Shown piece by piece: positions 38,787 to 51,536 of a DNA stretch of 64,000 bases. This DNA is from Tubiluchus corallicola. Taxonomy: Eukaryota > Priapulida > Priapulimorpha > Priapulimorphida > Tubiluchidae. Position numbers and translations under genes: made by a program. The notes beneath the pieces were generated by a model that worked only from the letters and a program-made list of their open reading frames with translations, was not told where the DNA came from and did not search any database. Location of the stretch: assembly GCA_030141605.1 (NCBI GenBank), contig JAQGDQ010000113.1:1-64000 (forward strand). The letters run 5' to 3'. The stretch's first letter is position 1. Every line of letters starts with the position of its first letter.

Positions 38787-39540
38787 GCCACAGTGTCGAC
38801 ATTTGACTAACAAGATTCTACGTATTCTGAATTTTTATTTGAATTTGAATAACATTGAGTTTGTGGAAAGACCAAGAGTTTGCTACCTAAGCACGCCCTC
38901 TAAGATGATTCAGTGAATCGACTGAAATATTTTACTATGTTTGGATGTGAAAATGTCCTTCCTCAATGAGGCGAACAGTCATAATCATATAGCAAGAGCT
39001 GAATACAGGTGAACAAGTATCATTCACTAACCAACTTGAGTGTCGCGAAGCATACACTGTGTCTACTATAGAGTAAAATCTATATGTAACGAAAGCCAAA
39101 TTTTAAGACTTTTATCGTGAATGTTTAGAAGTTAAGCAAAATTTTTTTACTAATTTAATTCCTACATTTGTGGAATTGTTTAGTTGTATTATTTTATTTT
39201 TTTATTTAAACGAGGGATTAAAAAAGACACTGTCTAGTTATACTAGGACACATTGTGATTTAGCTAAATTTCTATTTGCAGAAAAAACTACAATATGTTG
39301 TTTAGATTTTCCGTGCAGTCACGCAAAAGGTTTTATTCCCATTAAACTTTCTCTAGGATTCAAAAGAAGTCTAATGCTTTGGCGCATGTTTAAACTTAAA
39401 CTTCCTACTGTACACGAAAAAAACTTGTATGGTGCCTAAGCTTTTTTGCATGGAAACGTTTGGGTTTTTGCGCCTGTGATGTCTTTAAAAGCCTTTGCGT
39501 TGCAGTGACGGGCTATAGCTACTGCGAAACACAAAATATA
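38000..39540. other. Intergenic with ATC microsatellite
   Basis: No gene recognised. Contains the ATC repeat at 38697-38781 and short irregular GACAAC/GATGAT runs near 38460-38530. Confidence 0.45.
38697..38781. repeat. (ATC)n microsatellite
   Basis: Near-perfect ATC run with a few GTC variants at its left end. Confidence 0.97.
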
Positions 39541-39663
39541 GTCCTATAACGTGAATAAAATTTATTTACACAAGAGTTAACTGTAACAAGTAGCAATGTA
39601 TAGCACTTTGTAACATCAAAACAAACTACAATAAAAACTATATGAAATATAAATAAAAATATA

Positions 39664-39686
39664 CAGTTGTGACAATGAAAAGGCCA
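39664..39686 (-). promoter_or_regulatory. Conserved 3' UTR element of gene E
   Basis: mRNA-sense tggccttttcattgtcacaa, about 300 bp after the stop; AATAAA on minus follows near 39557. Confidence 0.55.
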
Positions 39687-39981
39687 TCATGATAATAATG
39701 ATTATTTATGCAACTTTTACAAAATACTCATTGCTCAAAACTATTTACAATGTTTATAATTACAGTCGTGTGCACTATTCACAATAAATTTCTATACCTA
39801 TGTGAAAATGCTCAAAACTCTTTGTCCTTGTTTACATGAAGAATGTGATTTTATAATGTTAGGAGAGATTGATAACAAGATATTTGGTAAATCTTTCTAT
39901 TCAGCCCTCAGTTTGAACTATTTTATCTTTACTAAAGCACTGTAAATTCATTCTTCATTCTTCTACATGCATTCTCAGTCT

Positions 39982-41878
39982 TTACCACCCTGCTTGAGCG
40001 ACATAGGTAGGAGCTGGTGTGGGTTGCACTTCCACAGCCCTTACTCTGACACCCCAAATTTCCTCTTCTTGGTCGTAATTAAAAAGTTCTCGTGGTTGTT
40101 CGTAGTCATGTCCAAGACTGAAAAAAATAATGTAGTTAAGTTAAGCAATAGTATGAACTAGTTAAATAAAGGAGTCATTTTAAGAGATATTGTTCAGACG
40201 ATATTTTTGGTTTCCTCGTCTCACAGTATTGAAATTTAATCTTCCACTATGATGCTACTATAGTTGTAACGTAAAAGCAAATTGTATGATGCTGTCACCG
40301 TGTGGTTATATGTGCAAATAAATATCTGAATTCACGAATCTAATGAAAATGCAGGTAACCCGAACTCACACATTGAAAATGTTATCTGGATTGGTACACT
40401 ACTTAAGCGACTGACTGGGCTAGTTAGCTCGTTGGTCAACTAGTCAGCTAACCAATAACTACTGCTGCCTTGATTGGCTCAGTTGTGAAGGAGCCACAAA
40501 GTGGTTTGTTAATTTATGTTTATTTACCTGTAATCATATTCGTAGCCACGCGTCTTAGTAGCATCTTCTTTAGCTTCGGCCTGGTCTACACTGAAAAGTG
40601 AACCAGCAGCACTTCCCTCGCGCGTGTACGAGACGACGCTGGACTGTTGTCCACTACCAGAGATTCCGCCCTCCACTACAGGACCGTAATTAACAGTGGT
40701 GAAATATTCCGGTGCTGCTGTAGCTGGTTGGACTGGAACTACTGCCACACCTTCCTGAAATTTTAAAAATGAGCGTGAAGGATTATGACTAATTAAATTA
40801 AGGACTAGCATTTTCCACAGTTAAATAGACTTTGCTCAACAAATTTGTAACTCAAATGCATACACGTATTTTAAACTTAAACTCTGCTGAAATTTTGTTT
40901 ATTGTTTGCGCAGTTTACAATCGGTATGGTCTTTACTAATTACCAGTGTGTTGTACTCACCTCTTGAACCGTGAATTCTTGCCTAGCTGGCTGTGCTGCC
41001 ACAATTACCTGTGTTCCTGGGGCGGTATTAACCGTTTCTGTTGTCGTTACAGTTCCTACTGCTCCTGTTTGTGGAACTGTATTGACTGTAATTCTTCGTA
41101 CACCCACTTGGTTAACACCACCGCCACCAAGTCCCAAGTCTGTGGCACCAAATTCACGTCCAAGTCCACCAAAGGTACTGCTTAGTTGCAGTCCAGGAAT
41201 TTGATTACGAACGCCCGTCACTGGTACGCTGATTGTTCTTTGCACCTGTTGTGTGCCTCTGAAATCGACTCCAGTTCTCAAAGGCAGGCCAACTCCCAAA
41301 TTTACCCCAGCTCCTAATTGTCTGTTAACGGCAACATTGACAGCAGCTCCTAGTTGTTGTCCTCCAAGTCTAGTCCCAAGTGGTGATCCAATGGAACTAG
41401 TTCCAATAAGTCCAGTCCCAAGTTGTTGTCCAACAACTCTAGTTCCCAGCTGTTGTCCAATAACTCCTGTTCCGAGCTGCTGTTGTCCAACCCCAAGGGT
41501 AACATCAGGTGAAAAGCCTGTAGTAGTGCCTCCAAACAGTCGCTGTACCGATTCAAGTGAGTTGGTGTTGCTGAAATCTCCAGCAAACGGTCCTCCACCA
41601 GGTTGCGAAAGAGCCAGTTGGTCACGGAATGCATTTGGCAGCGCCGCTATTCTATTAAGGTATGAGCTACCGCCAAAATTTTCTCCAACAACACCTTGTG
41701 CAAAATTGTTGCGTCCAAAAGAACCGACTGTACCAGTAAATGTCCCAGCAGTGGCCAATGGACTAAGACCACTGATGCTGCCAAGAGTTGACGACGGCCC
41801 CAATCTCCCAGTCTGCCCGACAAGAGTTTGGGAGCAAGTTGCTCCTAACATCATCGATAACAGCAGCAGTGTTGCCAT
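39982..41878 (-). CDS. Gene E: secreted Gly/Gln/Val-rich repeat protein with conserved C-terminal module
   Basis: Three coding exons: 40961-41878, 40528-40754, 39982-40117 (phases 0 and 2); 426 aa. Start at 41878 (MATLLLLSMMLGATC, a signal peptide), because an acceptor lies 11 bases upstream (exon resumes at 41889); upstream Mets in the same frame would be in the leader intron. Middle region has tandem GQQLGTGV-like decapeptides and Gly/Val/Thr-rich sequence, unlike C and D. Exon 2 carries the 60-residue block from YFTTVNYGPV (323) to RGYEYDY (382). The last exon has GHDYEQPRELFNYDQEEEIWG and a longer tail ending in AQAGW. Unlike C and D, repeats and module are on separate exons. Function unknown; extracellular structural role inferred. 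Confidence 0.87.
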
Positions 41879-42560
41879 CTTGTGTGAACCTTGAAAAACA
41901 GCAACAGTTAGTTTGCAACTGACTTGACTGTTGATAGTCATTGACTTGATGAACTTAAAGCACTTTGTCTTCCTATAAAAGACTTGAATGAAAAACATGA
42001 CTATCTCTCCTATTGTGCCACCTCATTCTGCCTTTTCGTTAACTTACGTTTCAAGAATATTGGGAAATTAATAGTTATTACGCAAACTACTGTTACCACT
42101 GTACAGCTTCAGAATATTTTTCTTTAATTGCAATTGCAAAGTGTTTTCAGGAACTGAGTTTAGATTTGAAAAAATTATTTGAATTAGACGAAAATTTCAA
42201 CGGTGACAGAACGATTGCGATAACCATACTTTCGCACTTATTATCTTATACATACAAGATAATAAAAACAACGGAAGATAGAAGGCAATATAAATCTATC
42301 ACATTTTTTTAAATTTGCAATACAATATTTCCATTATTTTGTTAAGTAATTAATTAGTTAACTATTTTTAGTTCAACTAATTTAAGAAAACACGAAGACC
42401 TAGTTTTTATTTTAATTGTAAACTGCAAATAGTCAATTATAATAGTATAAGTTATGGTAACGATAGTAATAATACTAATAACAAATAAACGAATACCTGA
42501 AACAGCTGTCACACACCGTCACACGAAGCGGTTATATTGTCTATTTTCATTCACTTTCGA

Positions 42561-42567
42561 TTTTATA
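42561..42567 (-). promoter_or_regulatory. TATA box of gene E (TATAAAA)
   Basis: Minus-strand TATAAAA followed by a leader exon ending at 42497 with donor tttcag/gtattc. The leader would be about 35-40 nt. Confidence 0.75.
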
Positions 42568-44050
42568 CCCGTGTCATCTTTCTAGCGACATACTTCTCTT
42601 TGCTCCTTCTGGCAAACTCGCTATATAAACTTTTATTTTTTTATAACATGGTCAAATGTAGGACATATACGCGCCGGACAATATCATCACGTTTTTATGA
42701 CGTTTTTAATGTCCTCGGGCAGCAGATTGTGATGCGGTTTACTCCCTTCCCTCGGTTTCTTTAACTAAACGCTATGGTACGCCAAGGAGGGCATTAAACG
42801 TCATTACACTGTGTGGCTTATTTGCAGATACTTTCAGTAAGATGTGCATGTTGTACAAAATCTACCGGTAGTTTTAAGCAACATAAACTGCGTATGAAAT
42901 ACCATTATTCTGCTCGTAGTCTAATGGTTCAGTGCAATTCGTCTATTTTTAGCCTTAATCATCTATGCGTCTGTGTCCTTTAAGTGTCTTTTAGCTGTGA
43001 TCGTCCCAATTCAACTTGTTTTTTAGCAAGATTTATAATGAGCACTAAAAACTACGACGAAGTTTCTGAATAGATGTGTCTTAACAATTATGTTACCACA
43101 ACGACCAGGGGCGTATCAAGACTTAACGACGCCTAAGGCTGATACTTCTGACCCGCCCATCTATATTGTGAATTTATGGGTGTTTATGTAATGAGCACGT
43201 TAAACAATTATTTGTGGTGTATGTGAAATACTATTAACATGGTTTCTACGCTGTTATTATTAATTACCTGTATTAACGTAGCGCTTATATTCAAGTAGGC
43301 GCGCAACTGCTTGTTGTGTAATACCCTGCACCTGTTCGTTATGTGGCATTTATATAAAAGCTGTGCTTAGTAACTGCCTGTGGTGTGTTATAAAATGCGC
43401 CATTTACGTGAATAAGAATGAATACACGTTACACATTTTTGAGGAGAATAATATTTTTTTCTAACATTTGACGTCCCTCAAGCTTTGGCGCTCAAGGCTA
43501 TAGCCTAGTTAGCTTATTGGTTAATAGGCTCCTGCCAACAACAACAACAACCACAACAATAAGAACAAGAACAACAACAACATCAACAACAACTACAGTA
43601 AACTGACTTCACTGATAGTTTTGCTTAATATTCTGGACGTGGTGTTGTGCCATATCGCATGTGTCACCTCTTATTTCGACGTTACAAAATCATGGCAGAA
43701 AATTTATGATGCGTTTTAAAAGTAATATTGCATAGATAGACGGATCTTTCACAGAGACATAATTTTGCAAGTCTTTGACTTACATGATGAGTGACGTCAA
43801 AATTTTTGAAGCTTTGGAACATTCGCTACTAATGTGTTGTGGTACAAGTAGAACTGTACATAATCGCACTCGGCTACTTTTATATGCTTTTTTGTCTGAG
43901 TAACTATAGTAAATATTTACTAAACGACACATTTACGTAATGATTACTTTTTATTGGCTTGACTGCGTCTTGTCTGCTGTAAATTGTTGCACCGAGTTCG
44001 CACACGAGTGCTGGATGAGTTTGCCCGAGACAAAAAATTGAGTTCGTTTA
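42568..44050. other. Intergenic, short AAC-rich run
   Basis: An imperfect AAC/CAA run lies at about 43538-43600. No gene seen. Confidence 0.4.
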
Positions 44051-44704
44051 TTAAAAATCTGTGAGCAAAAATTTGGTGTGCATACTTAAGTATTTTTCCA
44101 ATTTTGTATGAACGTTATGATCGTTTTTATGTGTTTGTGCAAAATTTAAGTCTAAACAGGCTAAGTCTAGCATATTGATGTGACTTTGCTTAAATTTTGA
44201 CTCCCAGGCAAAAATTAAATAATTTATATTCCGACCACGGATGAAAGCATAATTATTTTTATTATAAGTCTGATCATCAGCGTAAATACAGGAACTAAAA
44301 ACTAATTCATCTACGTACGTTTTTAGAAATTTACTTAGAAATAAGTGGGTGTTAGGACTACTAGCAAATGAAACATTTCTTAAATAGAAAGGTAAATTAG
44401 GTCGAATACAACAAAGAATTTTCAAATGCGAAATGTACCGTTGGCGAAACGAAACATTTGTTAAAGGATAAGGTAATAACATAGTTATAAATTTTACAGG
44501 CGAACTGAAGCTTTTGTTAAAGGAGTAGTTTAATAGCATACAGCAGAGAACTTTTACTGGCGTATGTACTACTAGCGAAATGTACGACTGCAGGACTGCT
44601 TCACTGGCAAGCAATACCACTGGCGAACCGTACCACTGGCAAAATGTGCACTGATGAACTGTACTACTAGTGGTTTTTATACTGGCAAAGTGACATACAT
44701 TCAT
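44051..44704 (-). other. Open 217-codon frame over a degenerate tandem repeat
   Basis: Unrecognised. The frame contains three related segments (VKVLCCMLLNYSF, VKFITMLLPYPLTN, LKILCCIRPNLPF) each ending near SFSS/SFRQ/SFASS, reflecting an approximately 65-75 bp degenerate DNA repeat. There are also short actggc(g/a)aa repeats at its 5' end. No signal peptide typical of the neighbours, no family module and no clear promoter. Probably non-coding, but long for AT-rich DNA. Confidence 0.25.
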
Positions 44705-45301
44705 TACACTGTAGATGCCTATACCTTTCCCTAAGAAACAGTATAATAAGACTTCGTTTAATTTAATAACAAACTACATCAACATGTACTAAAATTGTAT
44801 TCTGTTAACTATTACTACACAAACGTGCCCTGTGAATATAATTATGATGCACATAGAAATATATAAAAGACCCAGTAATTTTTTATAGTTTAAGCAAAAT
44901 TTAGTAATTTTTCCACCAACATAAGGCCTGGACAGCGGACAATCACAATTTTTGCAGTTGATCAGCATTGCTACCACCTCACTTTTCCTATGCTAACCAG
45001 CTATGCATTATGCGGGTTTATAGTCTAATGTCACTCTACACCAGTCTTTAGTGGTAAAAACATCTAAAGGTTCATTATTTTGATCAGGAACAATAACTAT
45101 AAAATAATAATTTAATGCTAAATCAAATTTAGTATAATTAAGAAAGTGCAAATATGTTTTTGAGATTTAGAGAAAAAGCTGAGAAATCAAGCTGGAACCA
45201 TCAATGTTGGTTAGTCTGCGCTAGATATCTGAGCGGGATACTGATAACGTCATAATCATAAGCAACTGCCACTTCTGCACCATTGAGGTTTACTCAGTGG
45301 T

Positions 45302-45538
45302 TTACCACTGAGGTCCGCGCTTTCGCAACACTTCATGAGTCGCCCTTTCAATGATTTCTGGGCCACCTCTGTAACCTCGTAATCCTCCGTACCAAATGAG
45401 ACGCTCTCCGCTTAGGATCCCGTGAAGTCCTCCAAACCAAATAAGGTTCTGACCGCTGTTGTATAAGTACTGGGATGACGTAATTTCTATAAGAAACAAA
45501 CCCAGAAAGCAGAGAAGGAAAAGCACCGAGAGTTTCAT
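45302..45538 (-). CDS. Gene G: short secreted paralogue of the gene F N-terminus (78 aa)
   Basis: Signal peptide MKLSVLFLLCFLGLFLIEI, then QYLYNSGQNLIWFGGLHG and SGERLIWYGGLRG. These two repeats match the N-terminal repeat of gene F (SALIGQGGLQGGITG, ANLIAQGGLGGSISG). An acceptor (cttttag, exon resumes about 45551) just before the ATG gives the same leader-intron layout as C-F. A possible leader exon ends near 46617 with gtaaga. It lacks the YFTT block and the YEQPR/IWG exon. The frame may end at the stop near 45302 or be a truncated first exon. A reading of VAVAYDYDVIS in another frame follows at about 45230-45270. Confidence 0.6.
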   Translation of the reverse strand: MKLSVLFLLCFLGLFLIEITSSQYLYNSGQNLIWFGGLHGILSGERLIWYGGLRGYRGGPEIIERATHEVLRKRGPQW

Positions 45539-45559
45539 GTCTGTCTGCCTAAAAGAATA

Positions 45560-48175
45560 AACTAAGTATAAGAAATTTCACTGATACAGTTAGGCCCTAG
45601 TTAGAATAGAAATGATTTTTACATATTTTTTGCACAGACATTGCAAAAGAATTTATACTACTGTACAGTTTTATGTACACCATGCTATTAACGAACTTAA
45701 ATCCAATACTTATCACAATTAAGCACATAAATGTATCATCGTTGCGCACAATAATTCTAAGTACCCAGAAATTTCTTTTTCAATGCTCTTTTTCCAATAA
45801 GGTACCTTTAATATTGTGCAGTCGCACTATGCAAATTCTTGACTGTGATCTCAGATTTATGGTGCACACTTTTCTTGGTGTAAACAAATCATAGACCGGA
45901 TGTGCAAGTCACAGACTGCAAGGAAAATCAACAACACGATTTGTTAGTGTGAGCAGAAACACTGTATATAATTTGTCTGGTGTGTATATTTAGTATGTGC
46001 AAGTCTTACGCATAATATGAACCTCTAACTTAATGATGTTCAGTGGTTACTCAACTGACCAAATGGACAAAACATTCGCTGAACAGACTCCTGCTCTACT
46101 TGTTGCTTTATTCAAAAGAGCCAAACCTTTATTTATTGTGGAATAGCACTTCAAAAAAAAAATTAAACTCAACTCAAGAAGATTAAATTTCATACTGAAG
46201 AAGTCAAACCGTATCTCAGTTATGTCCCAGCCCACCATAATTAACAGTGGTATAAAGACTGTCTAAAAATTTAAAAATACAAAATGTGTAGCCCTCATGC
46301 ATCCAAATTTATGCTTCTCTGAATTTTATAATTAGTAGCTATTTGCCAGGTTTAACCACGTTTCCAATTTTTAATTAGAATTTAAATTTACTCTTTCTCA
46401 TTATCAAAAATCTTTATCTCTCCCTTTAAATACTTTATATGATAATTGTATGAAGCAATTTTTTCAAGTGCAGTTCAATTTATTGGGCTTGTACATCTCA
46501 AACAGTTTAAGAATATTTTAGTGGAACATAACATCATAGTTATTGAAATTATAATTTTACCGTTTTCGAACTGCTTGATATTAATATAAAAAACTGCGTT
46601 CTTAAAAAAGTCTTACCTTCGTTGTATGTTCCTCACGAATCAAACTACAAACAACGAATAGATAAAAATTTAATTATGTTGCTCTGAATCTCATAACAGT
46701 TTGACAAAATGACGCATTAAAATCAATGACATATTTTGCGTGGTATTGAAGTTTACAAACAGACATGATGAATAGAAAACATGTAAGAAAACTAGGACGA
46801 CAGACAACTAATTTATTCCTAAATCTGAATTACAAATTTTCACTGTCACAAATAAATTATTTTGTTGTTGAAAATATATTGAATTTTTGAAAGTGGAAGA
46901 CAATTCAGCAACTTTATTTGAATTCCTGCTCAACCATTTAACAATCTACAATATTTAATTGTGAATAATACTTCTATGATAATTGAAATGGGGTAGCGAA
47001 AGACTAAGCGGTTACTTACCAGCTACCCCTATTTAAGCAACATTAATTAGTTTGGTTAATTATGTGACACTAGAAGCACCTTTGTGCGAGCCTTTCTAAT
47101 AAATATAAGTAATTAGGTCGTACTAATTTATTTCGAGGAAAACAGTAAATCGAAATAACAAAATAAAATATAATAATAATGGTAATAATAAGCATGCATC
47201 AAAATATCCAAATAGCAAAAAACATGTTGTGTCAAAAATCAATAACAGTTGCAGTAATATTTGTAAGAAATTAGAAAAAATATTAATTACATGTATAATA
47301 AAATCACATATTCAAACAATATATTTTGTTATATTATTTTAACTGTTGAATAAAAACAGTTCATCAAATATAAAGTATAATAATAGTAATAATAACCATG
47401 CATCAAAATATCAATATAGCGAAATACATATTGTGCCAAAAATCAATAACAGTTGCAGTAACAGTTTCAAAATATTAGAAAAAAATTAATTACATGTAAA
47501 ATAAAATCACATGCAATAAACAAACAAATAACAATAGTTTAAGTACATAAATGTGAACTAAAATATCAAAATAAATCATCCATCAAAATAATCAAATATG
47601 TGTTTACTTACAAATGAAGAAATTATTATGATTTACGATGGATCACAAACCTTTATAACAGAAATCTGAGCATTTATAACCAAATTATACAATACGTAAG
47701 TAATTATCATGCTTCGTTAAATTATAAGAAACGATCATAACAAAAATTATATTATTACCATTGATACCATAATAGAATTCGACCGTACATTTTAAATTCA
47801 TTGTCTTCAAGCCTTTTTTATTGTGACCTCTTTAACATCAATAATGTCTGAAAAACAAAATGAGATTACAATGATTTATTATTACAGTAAATAATATTTA
47901 TGTCTAGTTTACTTGTCAATCTGGGTGTCGAGATTGATGACATCAGCATATCTCGAATTAAAGTGTTTTTTACCCTGTTTGCATGGATCTGCCCAGCAAA
48001 CAGGTTCTTGAACATAAACGTAGTGTTAAATTTGCATCGTAATCAATTACCAATGTAATTGTCATTCAAGCCTATAATATAGCTGGCATCGTGCCCAATT
48101 GGCCAGGTAATTAGCTAAATTAAGCTTCTTTCATATGTGTACATATATCGTTAACTGATTCTGTAATTATACTTA
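45560..48175. other. Intergenic, very AT-rich, with a duplicated block
   Basis: No gene recognised. See the direct duplication at 47190-47535. Confidence 0.45.
47190..47535. repeat. Direct duplication, about 130-bp units offset by 204 bp
   Basis: Both units share catgcatcaaaatatc, caaaaatcaataacagttgc and ataaaatcacat with the same order and spacing. Two diverged tandem copies. Confidence 0.8.
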
Positions 48176-48179
48176 TAAT

Positions 48180-49108
48180 TAAAAACAAATCTTTGGATAT
48201 AACTAGCTGTGGTAACTATAGACCCATAGCTATCTCCGCTGCAACTAGTAAGGTTATTGAGCATGTCATTTTAAAGAAATTTGTGGCCAATTTAAGAGCA
48301 CCTGATTATCAATTTTGAATAAAAAAGAAACATGGAACTGATTTATGTATATGCGCTGGAGGAAATCCTTCATATGTACAAAAGCCATGCCTGTCCTGCT
48401 TTTGTGTTCTTCGTAGATGCCAGCAAGGCTTTTGATAGAGTAAATCATCGTCTCCTGTTTCAAAAATTAGAACGTATGGATTTTGCCGTCACCTGTACCA
48501 GAATTACTTAAATTTTGGCATGCCACACAGCGCATCAGCATAAAATGGGTAAATCTTTCTCCAGTCCGTTTTATGTCAGTAATGGAGTTCGTCAAGGTGG
48601 TGTCCTCTCGCCCCAAATGTTTTCACTGTATATTGATGATCTTTCAAAAAAGTTGTCAACTATGAGGTCTGCCACGCGTCGTTTTTTTGGTACACCTATT
48701 TATCACTTATTTTATGCCGACGACATGTGTTTAGTTGCTCCCTCTACACAGGCACCACAAAAATTGCTCTTGCTCGATTGCTGTGAATAATATGCTAAAC
48801 ATGATGATATTATAATTAATGCTTTGAAAAAAAATCTGTGTATTTTATTCCTAATACATTTAGGAATGTCAGATTTGCTAATGTAACTTTGCAAAGAGAA
48901 CCGATTGAACACGAACATGAAATGAAATATCTTGGTCACATAACTAACGATAATTGTAAAGACCTAATCAACTGCACCTTTTTATATTAGTTTCAATATT
49001 CTTTGCAGAATTTTTAGTTTTTGCTCTGCTGATGTCAAACGTGTTCTATTGAAATCTTATTGTTCCACTTTTGCTGTTCTAACCTCTGGCTGCGTCACTT
49101 TTAATGTT
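48180..49108 (+). mobile_element. LINE fragment with degenerate reverse transcriptase
   Basis: Frames shift several times but in order give NYRPIAISAATSKVIEHV, FVDASKAFDRVNHRLL, GVRQGGVLSPQMFSLYIDDL, HLFYADDMCLV and MKYLGHI. These are the finger, palm (FDxVxH, RQGGVLSP, YADD) and thumb motifs of a non-LTR RT. The last 270 bp match the copy in P450 B intron 7. Inactive. Confidence 0.88.
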
Positions 49109-49109
49109 G

Positions 49110-49440
49110 TATAGTTTGCCAATCCCCAGGATTGTAATTATGGATAAATGTGTGCATAGTATGTGGTTTTTAGTATATTAATGTTTAAGTTAAGTTTGTA
49201 ATATATGCCAACATATTTACTTATTTTAGAGTTTATTAATTCTGTTTGTGGTTTCAATACATTTTATTTTTATATTTAAACCTAAGTATTTTATTGTACG
49301 TGTTTCGTCTAATACATTGTTTCTTATTGATATATGAGGTGGACGGTTTTTCCGTGAAGATGGTCCTATGAGCATGATTTTCTTAAAATTCACCGATAGT
49401 TGATTAATTTGCAGCCAGTGACCAAGTTAATGGTAGCACG
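49110..49440 (-). mobile_element. Second LINE fragment, opposite strand
   Basis: Minus-strand reading gives WLQINQLSVNFKKIMLIG, then a segment resembling TIKYLGLNI and YYAHIYP. This corresponds to the RT thumb and following region of another LINE family. It abuts the plus-strand LINE, tail to tail. Confidence 0.6.
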
Positions 49441-51180
49441 TCCTGAGTTATAGACCAACGAGAACAAGACCCACAGTTACACGTTACATTATACTTTCAC
49501 GACCAATGCGGATTATGTAGTGAGCAATTCGATAATCACAACCAATGCGGATTCATTTCAATTAGAAGGCAAAATGGCAGGAAAAAATACTGAACATCAA
49601 CTGTGATACCAATACATTTATTATCTCCCATTTTTAATACTGTACGTATTTTATTGCAAATAATTATTTTGTGCAGTGTTTTTGTGTCATGTAATTTTTG
49701 AGTTCAGGTGGGAATGAAAATGATATAAGGAGCTTTCATAGTAAAAGTTTTCTTAAGCTAAACCAAGTAGTGCTTTCCTTTTTATTCTTTGTGTGAAACC
49801 CTTCAAAGTTTACCATCTGGCGCAGGGTAATGTAGGTAGTAGTTAGTCTATTAACTAGAGGAAATTGTAATGCTCTGCTTACCTTATGGTGAGTGACAAC
49901 ATGTTATAGCTACTATATAAACGAACATTTTCATGGAACCTGATTAGTCTGATTTATTTATCAGCAACCATGATGATGATGACCGTGACGACGCGTGTAT
50001 AAAAGCCCTTGAGTTGCAGGAATAGCTGAAATCATTTCAGTGGTTTCCATATTAACCCTCTAGACTTAATGATAAACCAAGCCTGCTTCCAAATCTTTGT
50101 CAGCACAATTGTGACGTCACAAGGTGTGAAGACCCAGTTTCACGGCGTAGTTTTCAGTAGGTGTTTCTCTTCTTAGCTTTGCTTATAAAAAGAAATATAA
50201 GTGCCGTGTTCTATTTGCAAATAGTCAGTTACGTAGGTTCAAACTGATGGATCAATTTCATTAAAAACCCAAAATATGTGGACCACTTCTACAGTTTAGT
50301 TGAAATGAAAACAACCTGTAATATAGACCTGTTTTATGTTGTGCTGACGTTTTAACACTCTTTAGTGGTGCTTATACTTGAGTTGGTGTATTTACTGTCT
50401 CATGTGCCAAAATGAATTACTCTTAAAAGGGCGATTTGAAAATATTTTGCATTGTTAGTTCATTTTTCACAATTGCATTGGCCATGACAAGAATTGTTTG
50501 TGAGTTTTTAAGTATTTAATACTATGATATAAGTTAATGTACTCTATTACAGGCAGGCTACTTCCAGTTAACTAAGACTGCAGAGGTTTTAGAAACAAAC
50601 TTATAAGTACAAAATTGAAGTTTCACAAGAATTTAAAACAGTAGCACAACACTAACTTGAGTCATGATTTATTTGACAGCTGACGTTTCAACAATATTAC
50701 TTTAACGTCGAAAATCAGTTGTGAAATAACTCAGTTGTTAAAGTTAGTACTGTGCTAGTGCTTTTTTTCTTGTACGGAAATGTGCGAAACGTTTTGGGTG
50801 TTTCATCAAATTGATAAGCGCTAATAAAATAATTCTTGTAGTAAAACCGACGGTAAATAGGGTTAATTAGATTAAGTTAGGCCACATTTTATAAATAACA
50901 TTTAGACATTGTTAATATTGTCCTATATGTTAACTCATTCATTAAACTAGAGAGCAAGTAAAATATGTAGCACATGAAAAAGAACAATCATCGGACTCAG
51001 AAATTTTATTTATTTTCTGCCATACAACCGGTAAATTTGGGCAAGGTAATAATTATTATTTACACGTATACTACAGTCTAAGAAATATTTGCTCTTTGGT
51101 GTAAAGCTATAAACATAACATCAAAACTTCATAAATATTGTTATTATTATTATTCTTGTTATAATATTGTGAGATGCAAA
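49441..51180. other. Intergenic with a foldback element
   Basis: No gene recognised; the right end should be downstream of gene F. Foldback listed separately. Confidence 0.45.
50641..50758. mobile_element. Foldback (inverted-repeat) element
   Basis: Left arm tagcacaacactaactt...gatttatttgacagctgac and right arm, inverted, tagcacagtactaacttt...gttatttcacaactga pair over about 45 bp around a short centre. MITE-like, family not identified. Confidence 0.65.
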
Positions 51181-51202
51181 CAGTTATGACAATGATAGGG
51201 CC
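51181..51202 (-). promoter_or_regulatory. Conserved 3' UTR element of gene F
   Basis: mRNA-sense tggccctatcattgtcataa, about 335 bp after the stop; tttatgca context shared with E. Confidence 0.5.
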
Positions 51203-51536
51203 ATGTTCTTCCTACAAGTAGTTTATGCAAATATATTACAAGGTGATCATAATCTCAATAATAACAACAAAAATGCAGCATCTAATCAATCACAATATAC
51301 CACAGATTCATAAACGAACTTTTTAGAGTAAATCGGTCAGCATAATTTGCGTTTCATTATGAAAAAATTAAAATTATAACAAAGATTTCGGTGCACAGAA
51401 ATCAATACAATATTGTACAACGACGCAGTAGGCCTACCCAACTTCTTGTAAATTTAAAATACAAACGAAGATTATTCAAAAATCTTCAGCTTGTGTAATA
51501 GTCACCATATAATTTAGAATTGTACGGTTTGGCTTC

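Noticed and set aside
41253-41894. 213-codon Pro/Cys/Ser-rich plus-strand frame over gene E
   Set aside because: Shadow of the Gly/Gln-rich minus-strand exon 1 of gene E; no start context or family features.
41879-41998. Longer N-terminus for gene E starting at 41998
   Set aside because: Lies upstream of a good acceptor and lacks a signal peptide; the Met at 41878 gives one.
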